Below are positions 38,401 to 46,378 of a DNA stretch of 53,864 bases, in pieces. The translations under genes were made by a program, and so were the position numbers. The DNA is taken from NCBI RefSeq assembly GCF_017897595.1, contig NZ_JAGKIK010000022.1:1-53864 (forward strand), in the 5' to 3' direction. The notes beneath the pieces were generated by a model. It did not search any database, was not told where the DNA came from, and saw only the letters and a program-made list of their open reading frames with translations. Source of the stretch: Aquimarina sp. U1-2 (lineage in GTDB: Bacteria; Bacteroidota; Bacteroidia; Flavobacteriales; Flavobacteriaceae). Numbering within the stretch: the stretch's first letter is position 1; every line of letters begins with the position of its first letter.

Positions 38401-39122
38401 CTGATAAGCAGGCGATTTTAACATCTCCATGTTTTGACTTATCTGGTCTTACTCAGGCTAATTTCACCTTTGACTATCACATGTATGGCGCTGCTGATAT
38501 GGGAAGTATAGCTGTAGAAGCTAGTACAGATGAAGGTGTAACCTGGACTAGCATATGGAGCCAAACAGGAAACAAAGGAAACTCTTGGCAAAATGCTGAT
38601 ATCGATCTTGCTGCCTATATAGGTGGTGGTATACAACTACGATTTAACAGAATTACAGGGGCTACTTGGCAAGCCGATATAGCGATAGATAACGTAGCCT
38701 TACGTAACAATTCTGGTGGGGGATCTACAGATCAATGTTCAGGTGTTCCTGCATGGAGCAGTACGCAAAACTATCAAGCAGGAGATCGTGTTGTTTATCA
38801 AGGTACACTTTATGAAAGAACCGCTACCGGATGGACAAATTTAGGTCCATGCGATACGACCTCACTGTTTGCAGTAGCAAGTGATGCGGTCGGACCACCG
38901 ATACTGGATTCAAAAATTAACATCTATCCTAACCCTACACAAGCAGATCTATTTATAACCATGCAAGATAACAAAGCGCATTCTTATATAATTTATAGTT
39001 TGCTTGGTCATGTAGTGGGTAAAGGAACCTTTACTGACAAAATTGAGACCAAAAACTTAGAAAATGGAATATATATGCTTACCATTGATGGAAGAGAAAA
39101 TCATCGTTTCGTAAAGCAGTAA
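35484..39122 (+). CDS. Secreted S8 (subtilisin-like) protease with T9SS type A signal
   Basis: 1212 residues. A long signal peptide ends around SISVFAQ, and a propeptide-like helical stretch follows. The S8 domain carries Asp in TAYVWDGGHARV (about residue 145), His in FHAAHVTGTI (about 181, HAAH where HGTH is usual) and Ser in GTSMASPNVTGS (about 369). A jelly-roll-like domain follows, then FN3 (about 563-657), a GEVED domain (about 690-805, ending GEVEDYTLV), a second FN3 (813-898), a MAM-like sandwich (about 912-1076), a CBM5/12-like chitin-binding motif (about 1085-1126, AWSSTQNYQAGDRVVYQG) and a T9SS type A sorting domain (about 1146-1212). It should be a surface or released protease with adhesive modules. 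It is monocistronic, with a terminator after the stop. Confidence 0.92.
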   Translation: MNMKKSYRNLILSSSLAQNKRNQLVFFTMLCLSISVFAQTPSQKAKIAQQSNVQKLNQLQTDFSKKATLEKKAAVKAAQLNGWQVTMTAQDGSFSELQKVDNGAPIYYTTYNVDAARSTRANHLNAGGSLGLNLDGQNMTAYVWDGGHARVSHQEYDGAGGTNRVSVEDATSEGGLDLNFHAAHVTGTIVASGVRANAKGMASQAKAKGYKWNNDIAEATTAAANGMLLSNHSYGFRSDLVPDQYFGAYIDESRSWDEVMFNAPFYLMVVAAGNDGNQNNYNGTPLDGDSSYDKLTGHSTSKNNLVVANAQDANVSDDGTLVSVAINSSSSEGPTDDYRIKPDITGNGTGVYSTYESSDTAYASITGTSMASPNVTGSLLLLQQHYDNLNGSFMKAATLKGLALHTADDAGPTGPDAVYGWGLLNAKAAAQVISEVSSGDTKVEELLLSNGQTYSITVESDGVQPLMASISWTDRPGTATTATNSTTAVLINDLDIRVAKGSTTFNPYKLTSITTNSTGDNTVDPYERVDVANAAGTYTITVTHKGNLTGGSQNFSLIVTGLSGTPVVCNATVPTGVTAANIGFDTTTINWTAVPAATYDLRYRVAGTSSWINESDINGALFNLTGLTELTSYEVQIRSKCDDGTSSAYSSVATFSTTEFRLVYCDSNGQSTADEYIGNVQLETINNASGAGSGGYSDFTSITTTLAKDNEYTIFVTPTWTGTAYNEGYGVWIDYNQNGDFTDAGEQVWSQAPSQTTPATGTFTIPAGALEGTTRMRVSMKYNGVPTSCESFQYGEVEDYTLVIGGTAPDTQAPTAPAGLAVSNVTENTLTLNWTASTDNVGVTGYEVYQGNTVIETVTTTTANITGLTANTTYQFNVVAKDAAGNESEASTTINVTTAGGGGGTGCTAGITAFPYNEGFENTLGAWTQSTTDDINWTVDTGRTPSNGTGPSSANQGTYYIYVEASGTGTGFPDKQAILTSPCFDLSGLTQANFTFDYHMYGAADMGSIAVEASTDEGVTWTSIWSQTGNKGNSWQNADIDLAAYIGGGIQLRFNRITGATWQADIAIDNVALRNNSGGGSTDQCSGVPAWSSTQNYQAGDRVVYQGTLYERTATGWTNLGPCDTTSLFAVASDAVGPPILDSKINIYPNPTQADLFITMQDNKAHSYIIYSLLGHVVGKGTFTDKIETKNLENGIYMLTIDGRENHRFVKQ

Positions 39123-39148
39123 CGTTCAAAAATAAACACGTTTTTACG

Positions 39149-39184
39149 ACCCTCGAAACATCCGTTTCGGGGGTTTGTTTTTTT
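39149..39184 (+). terminator. Terminator of the S8 protease gene
   Basis: Stem CCCTCGAAAC / GTTTCGGGGG with a 4-base loop and a T-rich tail including TTTGTTTTTTTG, starting 28 bases after the stop codon. Confidence 0.85.
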
Positions 39185-39310
39185 GTCACATTCATAAAAT
39201 TATCCGAGTTTCAAAAAATGAAACTGAGATGATTTATTTTTGTCAATTAAACCCGGTTTCTATATTAGAAACGATATAAGAACATAAACAACGAACTACA
39301 ATTATCGCAC

Positions 39311-41446
39311 ATGAAATTCAAAACCAAATTCCCTCTGTTTATTGTTGCTTTTATAATGTATACGTCATATTCTCAAAGTGATCTCTATATCTTTAAAGAA
39401 ATACAAAAAGCATATCATGAAGAAACACGATCAAAAGATGGAATGCCTGGGGAAAAATATTGGCAAAATACAGTTGACTACAAAATAGATGTATCTGTTA
39501 CTCCAGAAAAAAGATTGATTGATGGAAAGGAAACAGTAATTTATAAAAATAGCAGCCCAGACGAACTGTCACAAATAGTAATTAGACTCTATTATGATGT
39601 ATTTAAGACAGGCAACCAAAGAGCACAAAAAGTCAATGAAAATGATATCGGTAAAGGCGTTGATATCAAAAAAATAATAGTGAATCAAACCCCTTTTAAC
39701 ATCTCAAATAGGGATCAAATACGAAGACGGGGTACTAATTTATATATAAAATTACCAACTCCATTGAAATCAGGAGAACAAGTTACACTGCAATTTGAAT
39801 GGCAGCAAAAAGTTCCGCTTACATTGGAGCGCACCGGAGCGATAGATAGTACATCTTTTTTTGTTGGTTATTGGTATCCGCAGGTATCTGTTTATGATGA
39901 TATTTTTGGGTGGGATGAAAGCAATTATACATTTCAAACAGAATTCTATAACAATTTGGCTAATTATGATGTAAATATTACAGCTCCAGATAATTTTATA
40001 GTATGGGCGACCGGAGAACTACAAAATAGTGATATCATATTTCCAGATCATGTTTATAAAAAATATGAAAAAGCCAAATTATCAGATACATTAGTTCATA
40101 TTATCCAACCAGATGACTTAAAAAATCTAAAATTAAAAAGTAACCGATGGAATTTCAAAGCAAAAGAAGTAACAGATTTTGCCTTTGCCATGAGTGATCA
40201 TTACCTCTGGGATGCCCTATCTCAAAAAGTTTCTGGCAAAAATGTAATGATTAGTACTGCATTTCCTGAACAAAAGGCCCAGGAATATACAGAGATTACG
40301 AAAGTTGTTCAGAAGGCTATGCATCATTTTTCGGCTTCCATTCCAGGAATTTCTTATCCTTACCCTAATTTTACGACATTCATAGGTCTTAAAAGAGGTG
40401 GCATGGAGTTCCCAATGATGGCTAATAATGCTGATAATAGTGCCGAGACAGCAATACATGAATTATTTCATACATATTTCCCTATGTATGTAAGAATAAA
40501 TGAAAGTAAGTTTGCATGGATGGATGAAGGCTGGGCAGATTTTTTTACCACCTTATTAATGCATAAATACTTTAAAGACGAAACTAATAATTTATCTCTA
40601 TATGCCAAACTTACATCTTGGGTCGATGGAAACATCGGGCGAATAGGTGATTTGCCTGCCATTACGCCCTCAAATTATCTGGAAAATAATTATGGCTATC
40701 ATTCATATTCCCTTCCTTCATTAACATATGCCCTGCTATATCAATATTTAGGAGAAGAAAAATTTATTGAGTGTTTTAAAATTTATGTGCAACGTTGGGC
40801 AAAAAAATCTCCTACACCTTATGATTTTTTCTATACGTTTGAAGACATAAGTGGTAAAGATCTAAGTTGGCTTTGGAATTCATGGTATTTTAAAATGGGA
40901 TATCCTGATCTGGCAATTAAATCATTTAAAAAAAATAGTCTGGAAATTGAACGATTAGGAGATCGGTTACTTCCTGTCAGTATTGCTGTCAAATATAAAG
41001 ACAATCAAGAACCATTTCATACGGTTATCGATGCATCAGTATGGAAAGATAATAATCGACAATTTTCAATAAAAATTCCTTCTGCCAACAAGGTAAGTGC
41101 TATTGAAATAAATCCAGATTTTCCTGATTTTAATAGACTCAACAATTATTTCCCTAAACTTTCTGATCAGTATGATTATTCCACTCTAGATGAAGGTATA
41201 TTAGGTCAATATTTAGAAGAGGAATATTCTAATGTGAAAATAATAGTATCAAAAGAAAATAATATTTTAAAACTGACTATCCCAGCTTCTGAATTTGAAA
41301 CCTATCTTACACCTACGAATAAGAACAAATTTATATCCCTTGATAAAACGTTGACGGTAAAATTCACAAAACATGAAAATGAAGCAGAAAAAGTTGAACT
41401 GTATTTTATTATGTATGATTTTACTTTAACAGCCTTAAAAAAATAA
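39311..41446 (+). CDS. M1-family metallopeptidase
   Basis: 711 residues with a signal peptide (MKFKTKFPLFIVAFIMYTSYSQ). The N-terminal beta domain leads to GGMEFPMMANN, the M1 GxMEN-type exopeptidase motif. The zinc site follows as AIHELFHTYFP (HELFH, about residues 383-387) and the third ligand Glu in WMDEGWADFF about 20 residues later. A catalytic Tyr is probably in YGYHSYSLPS. M1 enzymes remove N-terminal residues from peptides; this one would work in the periplasm or outside, perhaps on products of the S8 protease upstream, but that is inference. It has its own upstream region; a TATTTTTG box occurs at 39235-39242. Confidence 0.9.
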   Translation: MKFKTKFPLFIVAFIMYTSYSQSDLYIFKEIQKAYHEETRSKDGMPGEKYWQNTVDYKIDVSVTPEKRLIDGKETVIYKNSSPDELSQIVIRLYYDVFKTGNQRAQKVNENDIGKGVDIKKIIVNQTPFNISNRDQIRRRGTNLYIKLPTPLKSGEQVTLQFEWQQKVPLTLERTGAIDSTSFFVGYWYPQVSVYDDIFGWDESNYTFQTEFYNNLANYDVNITAPDNFIVWATGELQNSDIIFPDHVYKKYEKAKLSDTLVHIIQPDDLKNLKLKSNRWNFKAKEVTDFAFAMSDHYLWDALSQKVSGKNVMISTAFPEQKAQEYTEITKVVQKAMHHFSASIPGISYPYPNFTTFIGLKRGGMEFPMMANNADNSAETAIHELFHTYFPMYVRINESKFAWMDEGWADFFTTLLMHKYFKDETNNLSLYAKLTSWVDGNIGRIGDLPAITPSNYLENNYGYHSYSLPSLTYALLYQYLGEEKFIECFKIYVQRWAKKSPTPYDFFYTFEDISGKDLSWLWNSWYFKMGYPDLAIKSFKKNSLEIERLGDRLLPVSIAVKYKDNQEPFHTVIDASVWKDNNRQFSIKIPSANKVSAIEINPDFPDFNRLNNYFPKLSDQYDYSTLDEGILGQYLEEEYSNVKIIVSKENNILKLTIPASEFETYLTPTNKNKFISLDKTLTVKFTKHENEAEKVELYFIMYDFTLTALKK

Positions 41447-41568
41447 ATTAAGTGACTGATCCAATAGAAAAAATTTGAAACTAATAATTTAATATATTAT
41501 GGAAATTAACCAATCTTAACACAACCTATTCTCATCTTTGCTATCTACTTTAAAAAGAAGATATCAAA

Positions 41569-41991
41569 ATGAAGAATGTGATACTCGTATTATGTATAGC
41601 ATTTACAATTTCAGGTTGCAATAGCGATGACGATACAAACACCAGTATCTGCGATCAACAAACCATTGTTAGCGCAGAGCAATACGAAAATGCTCCAAAA
41701 GATCAGCTTTTTATAAATAGCGTAGCTATTATTGGAGATTGTCTTTCAATTAACTTTAGTTCCAGCGGTTGTGATGGTAATAGTTGGGAGGTAAACCTTA
41801 TTGATTCAGAAATTGTAGCTCTTTCGTTACCTCCGCAACGAAATCTTCGATTGTCCTTAAAAAACGATGAGGCCTGCGAGGCATTTATTACCAAAGAACG
41901 TACTTTTGATATTCGTAATTTAAGAGTTAGTGGCGACCAAGTTGTTTTAAGTGTCGATGATTTTGAGGATCTCATCCTTTATGAGTATTAA
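41569..41991 (+). CDS. Small lipoprotein of unknown function
   Basis: 140 residues. MKNVILVLCIAFTISGCNSD is a lipoprotein signal with lipobox ISGC and an acidic +2/+3 region (NSDDD). The mature part has four further cysteines (ICDQQ, GDCLS, SGCDG, EACEA), which probably form disulfides, and beta-rich sequence. I do not recognise a named family, though similar short Cys-containing lipoproteins are common in Flavobacteriia. It stands alone; repeats follow it. Confidence 0.75.
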   Translation: MKNVILVLCIAFTISGCNSDDDTNTSICDQQTIVSAEQYENAPKDQLFINSVAIIGDCLSINFSSSGCDGNSWEVNLIDSEIVALSLPPQRNLRLSLKNDEACEAFITKERTFDIRNLRVSGDQVVLSVDDFEDLILYEY

Positions 41992-42029
41992 ATCGTAACT
42001 CTTAAAGTGCATGTTACTTTTTTTCAAGA

Positions 42030-42129
42030 GTAAACTATCTCGGGGCAAGCACACGAGGCATTCGTTGTAAACAATTTTTCGATTTCGAGGCAAGCCTCGG
42101 GGTATGATACCCTTTGGCGATGCCAATAA
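42030..42129 (+). repeat. Hairpin-rich repeat family A, copy 2
   Basis: About 100 bases. Hairpins CTCG/CGAG, CGAGG/CCTCG, GGGTAT/ATACCC and GGC/GCC line up with those of copy 1, and the first stem has changed on both sides. It abuts repeat family B without a gap. Confidence 0.8.
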
Positions 42130-42308
42130 ATTGATTGTCCGGTATTATACCTAAAATTTAACTAAGAAGTCATCCTGAATTCATTTCAGGATCTCATTAT
42201 GTTTATTTTCAATAAATTTAGATGAGAAGCTGAAACAAGCCTTTGCTTAACTCGTTTCAGTATTCAGCTTGACGCAAACCGTTTCGGTTAAATTACGGAT
42301 ATTCATAA
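42130..42308 (+). repeat. Repeat family B, copy 2
   Basis: The reverse complement of 17332-17511 with about 90% identity by eye. It contains the hairpin ATCCTGAA/TTCAGGAT and the outer pair AAGCTGAA/TTCAGCTT. Confidence 0.8.
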
Positions 42309-42444
42309 AAAATGACTTTAAAAGAGTAACTTTAGCTGAAAAACTTTTAAGACGAAATAAGCCATAACAATAAGGATGATACCCACCGAAATGATGATAT
42401 GGCGATTCCATCTAACTACTAAAAAAGCAAAAAAATATAAACAG

Positions 42445-42792
42445 ATGAAACTAAAATACATCTTCCTTCTCTTGGCTGTTATTGGCGTTTGCTATACCTG
42501 GTATTTTAATATTCAGTTTTATTTAACTGCAGAAGATACATCGTTACTCAACTTTATTGCGCAAACCAAAACAACTTTTCCTGCACGATCCCTTAGTGCC
42601 GACCTTATGATAGTCGTCATCACATTTTTTGCTTGGTACATTCCGGAGGCTATTCAACTTAAAATAAAGCATTGGTGGGTCTTTATTCCCTTAACTTTCT
42701 TGGTGGCTATTGCCTTTGCATTTCCCTTGTTTTTATATGTGCGACAAATTAAATTAGATGCATTACAACTTCGTCAAAAGCCGTCTGCCTAA
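42445..42792 (+). CDS. DUF2834-like small membrane protein
   Basis: I start at the ATG at 42445 (MKLKYIFLLLAVIGVCYTWY). An upstream in-frame ATG at 42376 adds 23 basic, unnatural residues. The protein has 115 residues and three hydrophobic segments (about 5-20, 50-68, 78-98) with an acidic loop after the first (LTAEDTSLLNFIAQ). The order of a TM, the NIQF(Y/F) stretch, then F-x-x-D-L-x-x-x-x-x-x-F in helix 2 fits DUF2834, a family of unknown function. It precedes modA by 12 bases on the same strand, so it may belong to the molybdate operon. Confidence 0.7.
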   Translation: MKLKYIFLLLAVIGVCYTWYFNIQFYLTAEDTSLLNFIAQTKTTFPARSLSADLMIVVITFFAWYIPEAIQLKIKHWWVFIPLTFLVAIAFAFPLFLYVRQIKLDALQLRQKPSA

Positions 42793-42804
42793 CAAGATTA
42801 TTTT

Positions 42805-43566
42805 ATGATTAAGACGTTTCTATTAGGATTGTGTATCAGTGTTGTTTGGGGTTGTACTCAACAAGATACTGCAGATGTGGTCATAGCCACTGCCGCTAAT
42901 ACGCAATATACAGTTAAGGAGATTGCATCAGCTTTTACCAAGCAAACGGGTATCCATTGTACTATTGTTGTTAGTTCTTCGGGTAAATTAACTACGCAAA
43001 TACAAGAAGGGGCTCCTTATGACGTTTTTATTTCGGCTGATACGCATTACCCTGCCGTACTTTATGATAAAAACTTAACTGTCGATTCACCCAAAATATA
43101 CGGATATGGTACATTAGTACTTTGGTCTGCCACAGCCGATAAACCAATTCATTTTAAACGGCTAACAAGTGACACGATTAACCATATCGCCATTGCAAAT
43201 CCCAAAATAGCTCCCTACGGAGATGCTGCAGTAAACGCTTTAAGAAAATCGGGAATATATTCTCAGGTGGTTAAGAAACTGGTTTATGGAGAAAGTATTG
43301 CACAAACCAATCAGTTTATCATTTCAGGAGCCGCTCAAATAGGCTTTACTGCCAAATCGGTAGTACTATCCCCCCAAATGCAGGATAAAGGGTACTGGAT
43401 CGCCGTAGACAGCACGTTATACACACCTATCGCCCAGGCATCAGTACTGCTGAAAAAAGATAAGTTGAACAAAAATGCACTCGCTTTTTATTCGTTTTTA
43501 TTCTCTACGACTTCCCAGAAAATTCTAGAAAATTATGGGTACCTTGCCTCTTCAGAAGAACTATGA
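42805..43566 (+). CDS. modA: Molybdate ABC transporter, substrate-binding lipoprotein
   Basis: 253 residues. MIKTFLLGLCISVVWGCTQQ is a lipoprotein signal, so the binding protein is membrane-tethered. The ModA pattern is clear: VVIATAANTQYTVKEIASAF, then VVSSSGKLTTQIQEGAPYDVFISAD and later IANPKIAPYGDAAVNAL. The Ser residues in these stretches and the aromatic near the C-terminus form the oxyanion site for molybdate or tungstate. ModB and ModC follow, although an intergenic repeat of about 120 bases separates modA and modB. Close relatives may bind tungstate. Confidence 0.9.
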   Translation: MIKTFLLGLCISVVWGCTQQDTADVVIATAANTQYTVKEIASAFTKQTGIHCTIVVSSSGKLTTQIQEGAPYDVFISADTHYPAVLYDKNLTVDSPKIYGYGTLVLWSATADKPIHFKRLTSDTINHIAIANPKIAPYGDAAVNALRKSGIYSQVVKKLVYGESIAQTNQFIISGAAQIGFTAKSVVLSPQMQDKGYWIAVDSTLYTPIAQASVLLKKDKLNKNALAFYSFLFSTTSQKILENYGYLASSEEL

Positions 43567-43583
43567 TTTAAAAATAATTCTTT

Positions 43584-43700
43584 CCCGACGTCATGTTGAA
43601 TCTATTTCAACATCTTATAATCAAATGTTTTAAGTATTTTGCGTACTGAACCCCTGAAACACACCTATGCCGAACTCATTTCAGTAGTCAGAATAACATA
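43584..43700 (+). repeat. Repeat family B, diverged copy 3
   Basis: GTCATGTTGAATCTATTTCA, followed by ACATCT, aligns with the family B core GTCATCCTGAATTCATTTCA plus GGATCT. The stem bases CCT/AGG are replaced by GTT/AAC, so base pairing is kept. The part up to about 43700 is more divergent. It separates modA from modB. Confidence 0.6.
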
Positions 43701-43746
43701 CGAATACAAAATGAATATAAACAGCCAATAAAATTCGAGCGAACCT

Positions 43747-44421
43747 ATGATAGATTGGGAACCCCTTATACTTACCCTTAAGCTCGCTTTACTTACGACC
43801 GGGCTTCTTTTGATTATTGGCATTCCTCTTGCTTCTTGGTTGGCGTTTTCAACATCGAAACTAAAACCCGTAGTCGAGACACTCGTAAGTTTGCCATTAG
43901 TGTTACCGCCCACTGTATTAGGGTTTTACATGTTAGTCGCTTTTAGCCCAAACAATGCCTTTGGGACCTGGATTAATGAATGGTTTGGACTTCGACTAAT
44001 CTTCTCGTTTGAAGGATTGGTACTAGGCTCTATACTCTATAGTTTACCCTTTATGGTTCAACCTGTGCAGTCTGGTTTGGCGGGTTTACCTAAAAGCTAC
44101 AGAGAAGCTTCATATGTGTTGGGCAAATCAAAATGGGTTACTCTTATACATGTGTTACTACCTAATAGTAAACCTGCTTTATTAACAGGTGTCGTACTTT
44201 CGTTTGCGCATACTATTGGAGAGTTTGGTGTGGTTTTAATGATAGGAGGTAATATTCCAGGGAAAACCAAGGTTGCCTCGATAGCTATTTATGATGAAGT
44301 CGAAGCCTTACAATATGACACCGCGAACATCTATTCGCTCATTTTACTAGGGATCACGTTTTGTATTCTTTTAACTACATACCTCGTTAATGGTGGGTAT
44401 CTCAAAAACATTAAGAGATGA
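43747..44421 (+). CDS. modB: Molybdate ABC transporter, permease
   Basis: 224 residues with five hydrophobic segments, the usual ModB size. Motifs: LALLTTGLLLIIGIPLASWL, VETLVSLPLVLPPTVLGFYML and the EAA-loop stretch SGLAGLPKSYREASYVLGKS, which contacts the ATPase. Its 3' end overlaps the modC start codon (ATGA). The gap to modA is filled by a repeat, so modA could be expressed at a different level. Confidence 0.93.
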   Translation: MIDWEPLILTLKLALLTTGLLLIIGIPLASWLAFSTSKLKPVVETLVSLPLVLPPTVLGFYMLVAFSPNNAFGTWINEWFGLRLIFSFEGLVLGSILYSLPFMVQPVQSGLAGLPKSYREASYVLGKSKWVTLIHVLLPNSKPALLTGVVLSFAHTIGEFGVVLMIGGNIPGKTKVASIAIYDEVEALQYDTANIYSLILLGITFCILLTTYLVNGGYLKNIKR

Positions 44422-45293
44422 TTACCGTATCACTTTATAAGATCTTACATGCTGCTCAAGGATCAATGCCATTGGATATAGAGATCACTATCGAACCAGG
44501 CCAATTCATTACATTATACGGTGCATCAGGAGCCGGTAAAACCTCAATTCTACGAATGATTTCGGGATTGTTTACACCAGATCATGGTAAAATTATTGGC
44601 AATCATAAAACCTGGTTTGATTCTGTTAATAAAATTAATCTATCAGCTCAGCAACGTAATGTAGGTTTTGTCTTTCAGGAATATGCATTATTCCCGAACA
44701 TGACAGTACGAAAAAACATAGCTTATGCGCTAGGTAAAAATCAAGACCCTGCGATTGTAGAAGAACTTATAGATCTTGTAGGATTGAAAGAACTGCAACA
44801 TGTTAAACCCGATACACTCTCGGGCGGACAACGGCAGCGAGTTGCCTTGGCCAGAGCTTTGGTACAAAAACCAAAAATACTATTACTAGACGAACCCTTA
44901 TCAGCCTTGGATACTAATATGAGACAACAATTACAAAATTATATGTTGACAATACACAAACGGTTCGACCTTACTACGATATTAGTGAGTCATGATATGG
45001 GTGAAGTTATGAAACTATCTGACTATATGTATGTATTAGATCAAGGGAAAATAATAAAATCCGGAACCCCCACCGATATTTTTACACCTCGACATATGGA
45101 TACAAAATTTTATTGTACTGGTGAAATCGTAGATATCGCATATGAACAGGTATCTTGTAAAATCACCATACTACAAGGGGCGAATCTAACACAAATGTTC
45201 GTTAAAAAATCAGATATTGTGAACATTCGAATAGGAGATATGGTACAAGTTATTTCAAACTCGTTTGATCCCATCATTCAAAAAATCCTCTAA
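44418..45293 (+). CDS. modC: Molybdate ABC transporter, ATP-binding protein
   Basis: 291 residues. Walker A is YGASGAGKTSIL, the signature LSGGQRQRVALARAL, Walker B ILLLDEPLSALD and the H-loop LVSHD. The C-terminal ~60 residues (FYCTGEIVDIAYEQVSCKIT) are shorter than a full ModC TOBE domain but still resemble one. Overlaps modB by 4 bases. The stop is immediately followed by repeat family A copy 3. Confidence 0.93.
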   Translation: MITVSLYKILHAAQGSMPLDIEITIEPGQFITLYGASGAGKTSILRMISGLFTPDHGKIIGNHKTWFDSVNKINLSAQQRNVGFVFQEYALFPNMTVRKNIAYALGKNQDPAIVEELIDLVGLKELQHVKPDTLSGGQRQRVALARALVQKPKILLLDEPLSALDTNMRQQLQNYMLTIHKRFDLTTILVSHDMGEVMKLSDYMYVLDQGKIIKSGTPTDIFTPRHMDTKFYCTGEIVDIAYEQVSCKITILQGANLTQMFVKKSDIVNIRIGDMVQVISNSFDPIIQKIL

Positions 45294-45398
45294 GTAAACT
45301 ATCTCAGGGAAAACTCATGAGGTATTTATTTACTGAATATAATTTTAAGTTTCGAGGCAAGCCTCAGGGGGTATCGTACCCTTCGGCGGTCCCAATAA
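45294..45398 (+). repeat. Hairpin-rich repeat family A, copy 3
   Basis: Starts with GTAAACTATC one base after the modC stop. The hairpins CTCA/TGAG, CGAGG/CCTC(A) and GGGTA/TACCC align with copies 1 and 2; the middle has diverged. Confidence 0.7.
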
Positions 45399-45490
45399 TG
45401 AAAGAGCTTTACAGTTAACGGAGCATAAGAAAAACTATATAAAACTTAAAAAAATGTTAATTAATACTCAATAGTGTTAATAATTATCCC

Positions 45491-45498
45491 TATATTTG
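45491..45498 (+). promoter_or_regulatory. Candidate -7 box of the structured RNA
   Basis: TATATTTG matches TAnnTTTG exactly. Transcription would start a few bases later. The -33 region is AT-rich without a clear TTTG. Confidence 0.5.
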
Positions 45499-45504
45499 TA
45501 ACGT

Positions 45505-45727
45505 TAAACGCTTCACACAATACTATAGCTTATTCAAATTAGCTGTTAATTCAATACAGTATACTCAAAAAAATTTGTAGGGTTTTTATTTATTTTCTAC
45601 CCTGCTTGCTTTGTAATTATATCGAAGGGAATCGACTTGAATGTAACAGTTCGAGTTTGTTGGGGGACACGACTGGTATATAATTACGCACAATTCCCTC
45701 TTCAAATTGGAGAGGGAAATTTTTTAT
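45505..45727 (+). ncRNA. Candidate structured RNA (6S-like or leader RNA)
   Basis: A non-coding stretch with several strong pairings. GTAGGGT (45577-45583) pairs with ACCCTGC (45599-45605). A perfect 10-base long-range stem joins GTAATTATAT (45613-45622) to ATATAATTAC (45678-45687). Inside it, ACTTGAA pairs with TTCGAGT (45635-45641 / 45650-45656). The stretch ends in a terminator. Promoter and terminator bracket about 220 bases, close to the length of a 6S RNA, and 6S-like RNAs are known in flavobacteria. I cannot confirm that family, and a leader or attenuator for the gene 18 bases downstream is the main alternative. Confidence 0.5.
45694..45725 (+). terminator. Rho-independent terminator before the DUF3592-like gene
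   Basis: Stem TTCCCTCT / AGAGGGAA around a 9-base loop, followed by ATTTTTT. It lies between a non-coding transcript and a start codon at 45745. Confidence 0.88.
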
Positions 45728-45744
45728 CCTAAAAATTAATTGGA

Positions 45745-46374
45745 ATGAAAGTATTTCTTCAGCTCAGAGCTATTGTTTTTAATATAATTTGGATCGGGAT
45801 TTTTATCACGCTTTGTAATATGTGTGTGAGTGACCATTATGAAGGAGCTAGCGATACCAAAATTGAACGCTATCAAACCATGATAATAGATCAATCGGTT
45901 ATAGAGGCAGAATTATCAAATGAATATACCGAAAGAACCATAAAAATTCTCAAAGTTCCAGTGAAGACCTATGAATTTAACTATATTTTTACTGTACAAG
46001 ATATCCCTTATACCGGAACTTTAGATCTTCAAAAGCTTCCAGAGGATACACGTATAAAAATATACTATTTAAAAGATAATCCTAATATCATCTCGTTAGA
46101 TCCCTACAAAGATCTTGAAATTGAGCAGGAAAAAGGAACATCTAACGCTGACTTGTATTGGGGGATTTTGTGGGGATTCTTAGCAGTATTCTCTATATTA
46201 TCACTTATTTTAAAGTTTAGAGGTGAAGAACAAAAACCCAAACAAACTCTACATAAAGCATCACCACCAGTTTCGACTGTACCTACAGATCAAAGTCCAG
46301 AAAATACAAGGACACTATCTGAAGACAAACCACTAATAAACAAAGAAGATCATAGCCGATTTATGCCCAGATAA
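45745..46374 (+). CDS. DUF3592-like two-TM membrane protein
   Basis: 209 residues. The first transmembrane segment (about 10-28, AIVFNIIWIGIFITLCNMC) leads to a ~100-residue extracytoplasmic domain with PVKTYEFNYIFTVQDIPYTG and LPEDTRIKIYYLKDNPNI, which fits DUF3592. A second TM follows (about 136-155, WGILWGFLAVFSILSLIL), then a polar, Pro/Ser-rich tail. Function unknown. The gene lies 18 bases after a strong terminator, with no room for a separate promoter after it, so its expression may depend on read-through or on a promoter inside the upstream RNA. Confidence 0.7.
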   Translation: MKVFLQLRAIVFNIIWIGIFITLCNMCVSDHYEGASDTKIERYQTMIIDQSVIEAELSNEYTERTIKILKVPVKTYEFNYIFTVQDIPYTGTLDLQKLPEDTRIKIYYLKDNPNIISLDPYKDLEIEQEKGTSNADLYWGILWGFLAVFSILSLILKFRGEEQKPKQTLHKASPPVSTVPTDQSPENTRTLSEDKPLINKEDHSRFMPR

Positions 46375-46378
46375 TGTA

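Larger units (their letters stand above)
41992..42444. other. Intergenic region filled by two repeat units
   Basis: Copies of repeat families A (42030-42129) and B (42130-42308) lie directly next to each other. The remaining ~135 bases before the DUF2834-like start hold no gene; the frame open from 42376 gives a non-natural N-terminus and is not counted. Confidence 0.6.
45399..45744. other. Intergenic region with promoter, structured RNA and terminator
   Basis: No protein gene. After the repeat copy there are about 90 AT-rich bases, then a TATATTTG promoter-like box, a ~220-base stretch rich in complementary segments, and a terminator ending 18 bases before the DUF3592-like start codon. Confidence 0.6.

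Noticed and set aside
45399..45744. tmRNA, SRP RNA or RNase P RNA
   Set aside because: None of the hallmark stretches of these RNAs (tag ORF, GGAA-type SRP loop, conserved RNase P core) is present; only the structured-RNA call is kept.
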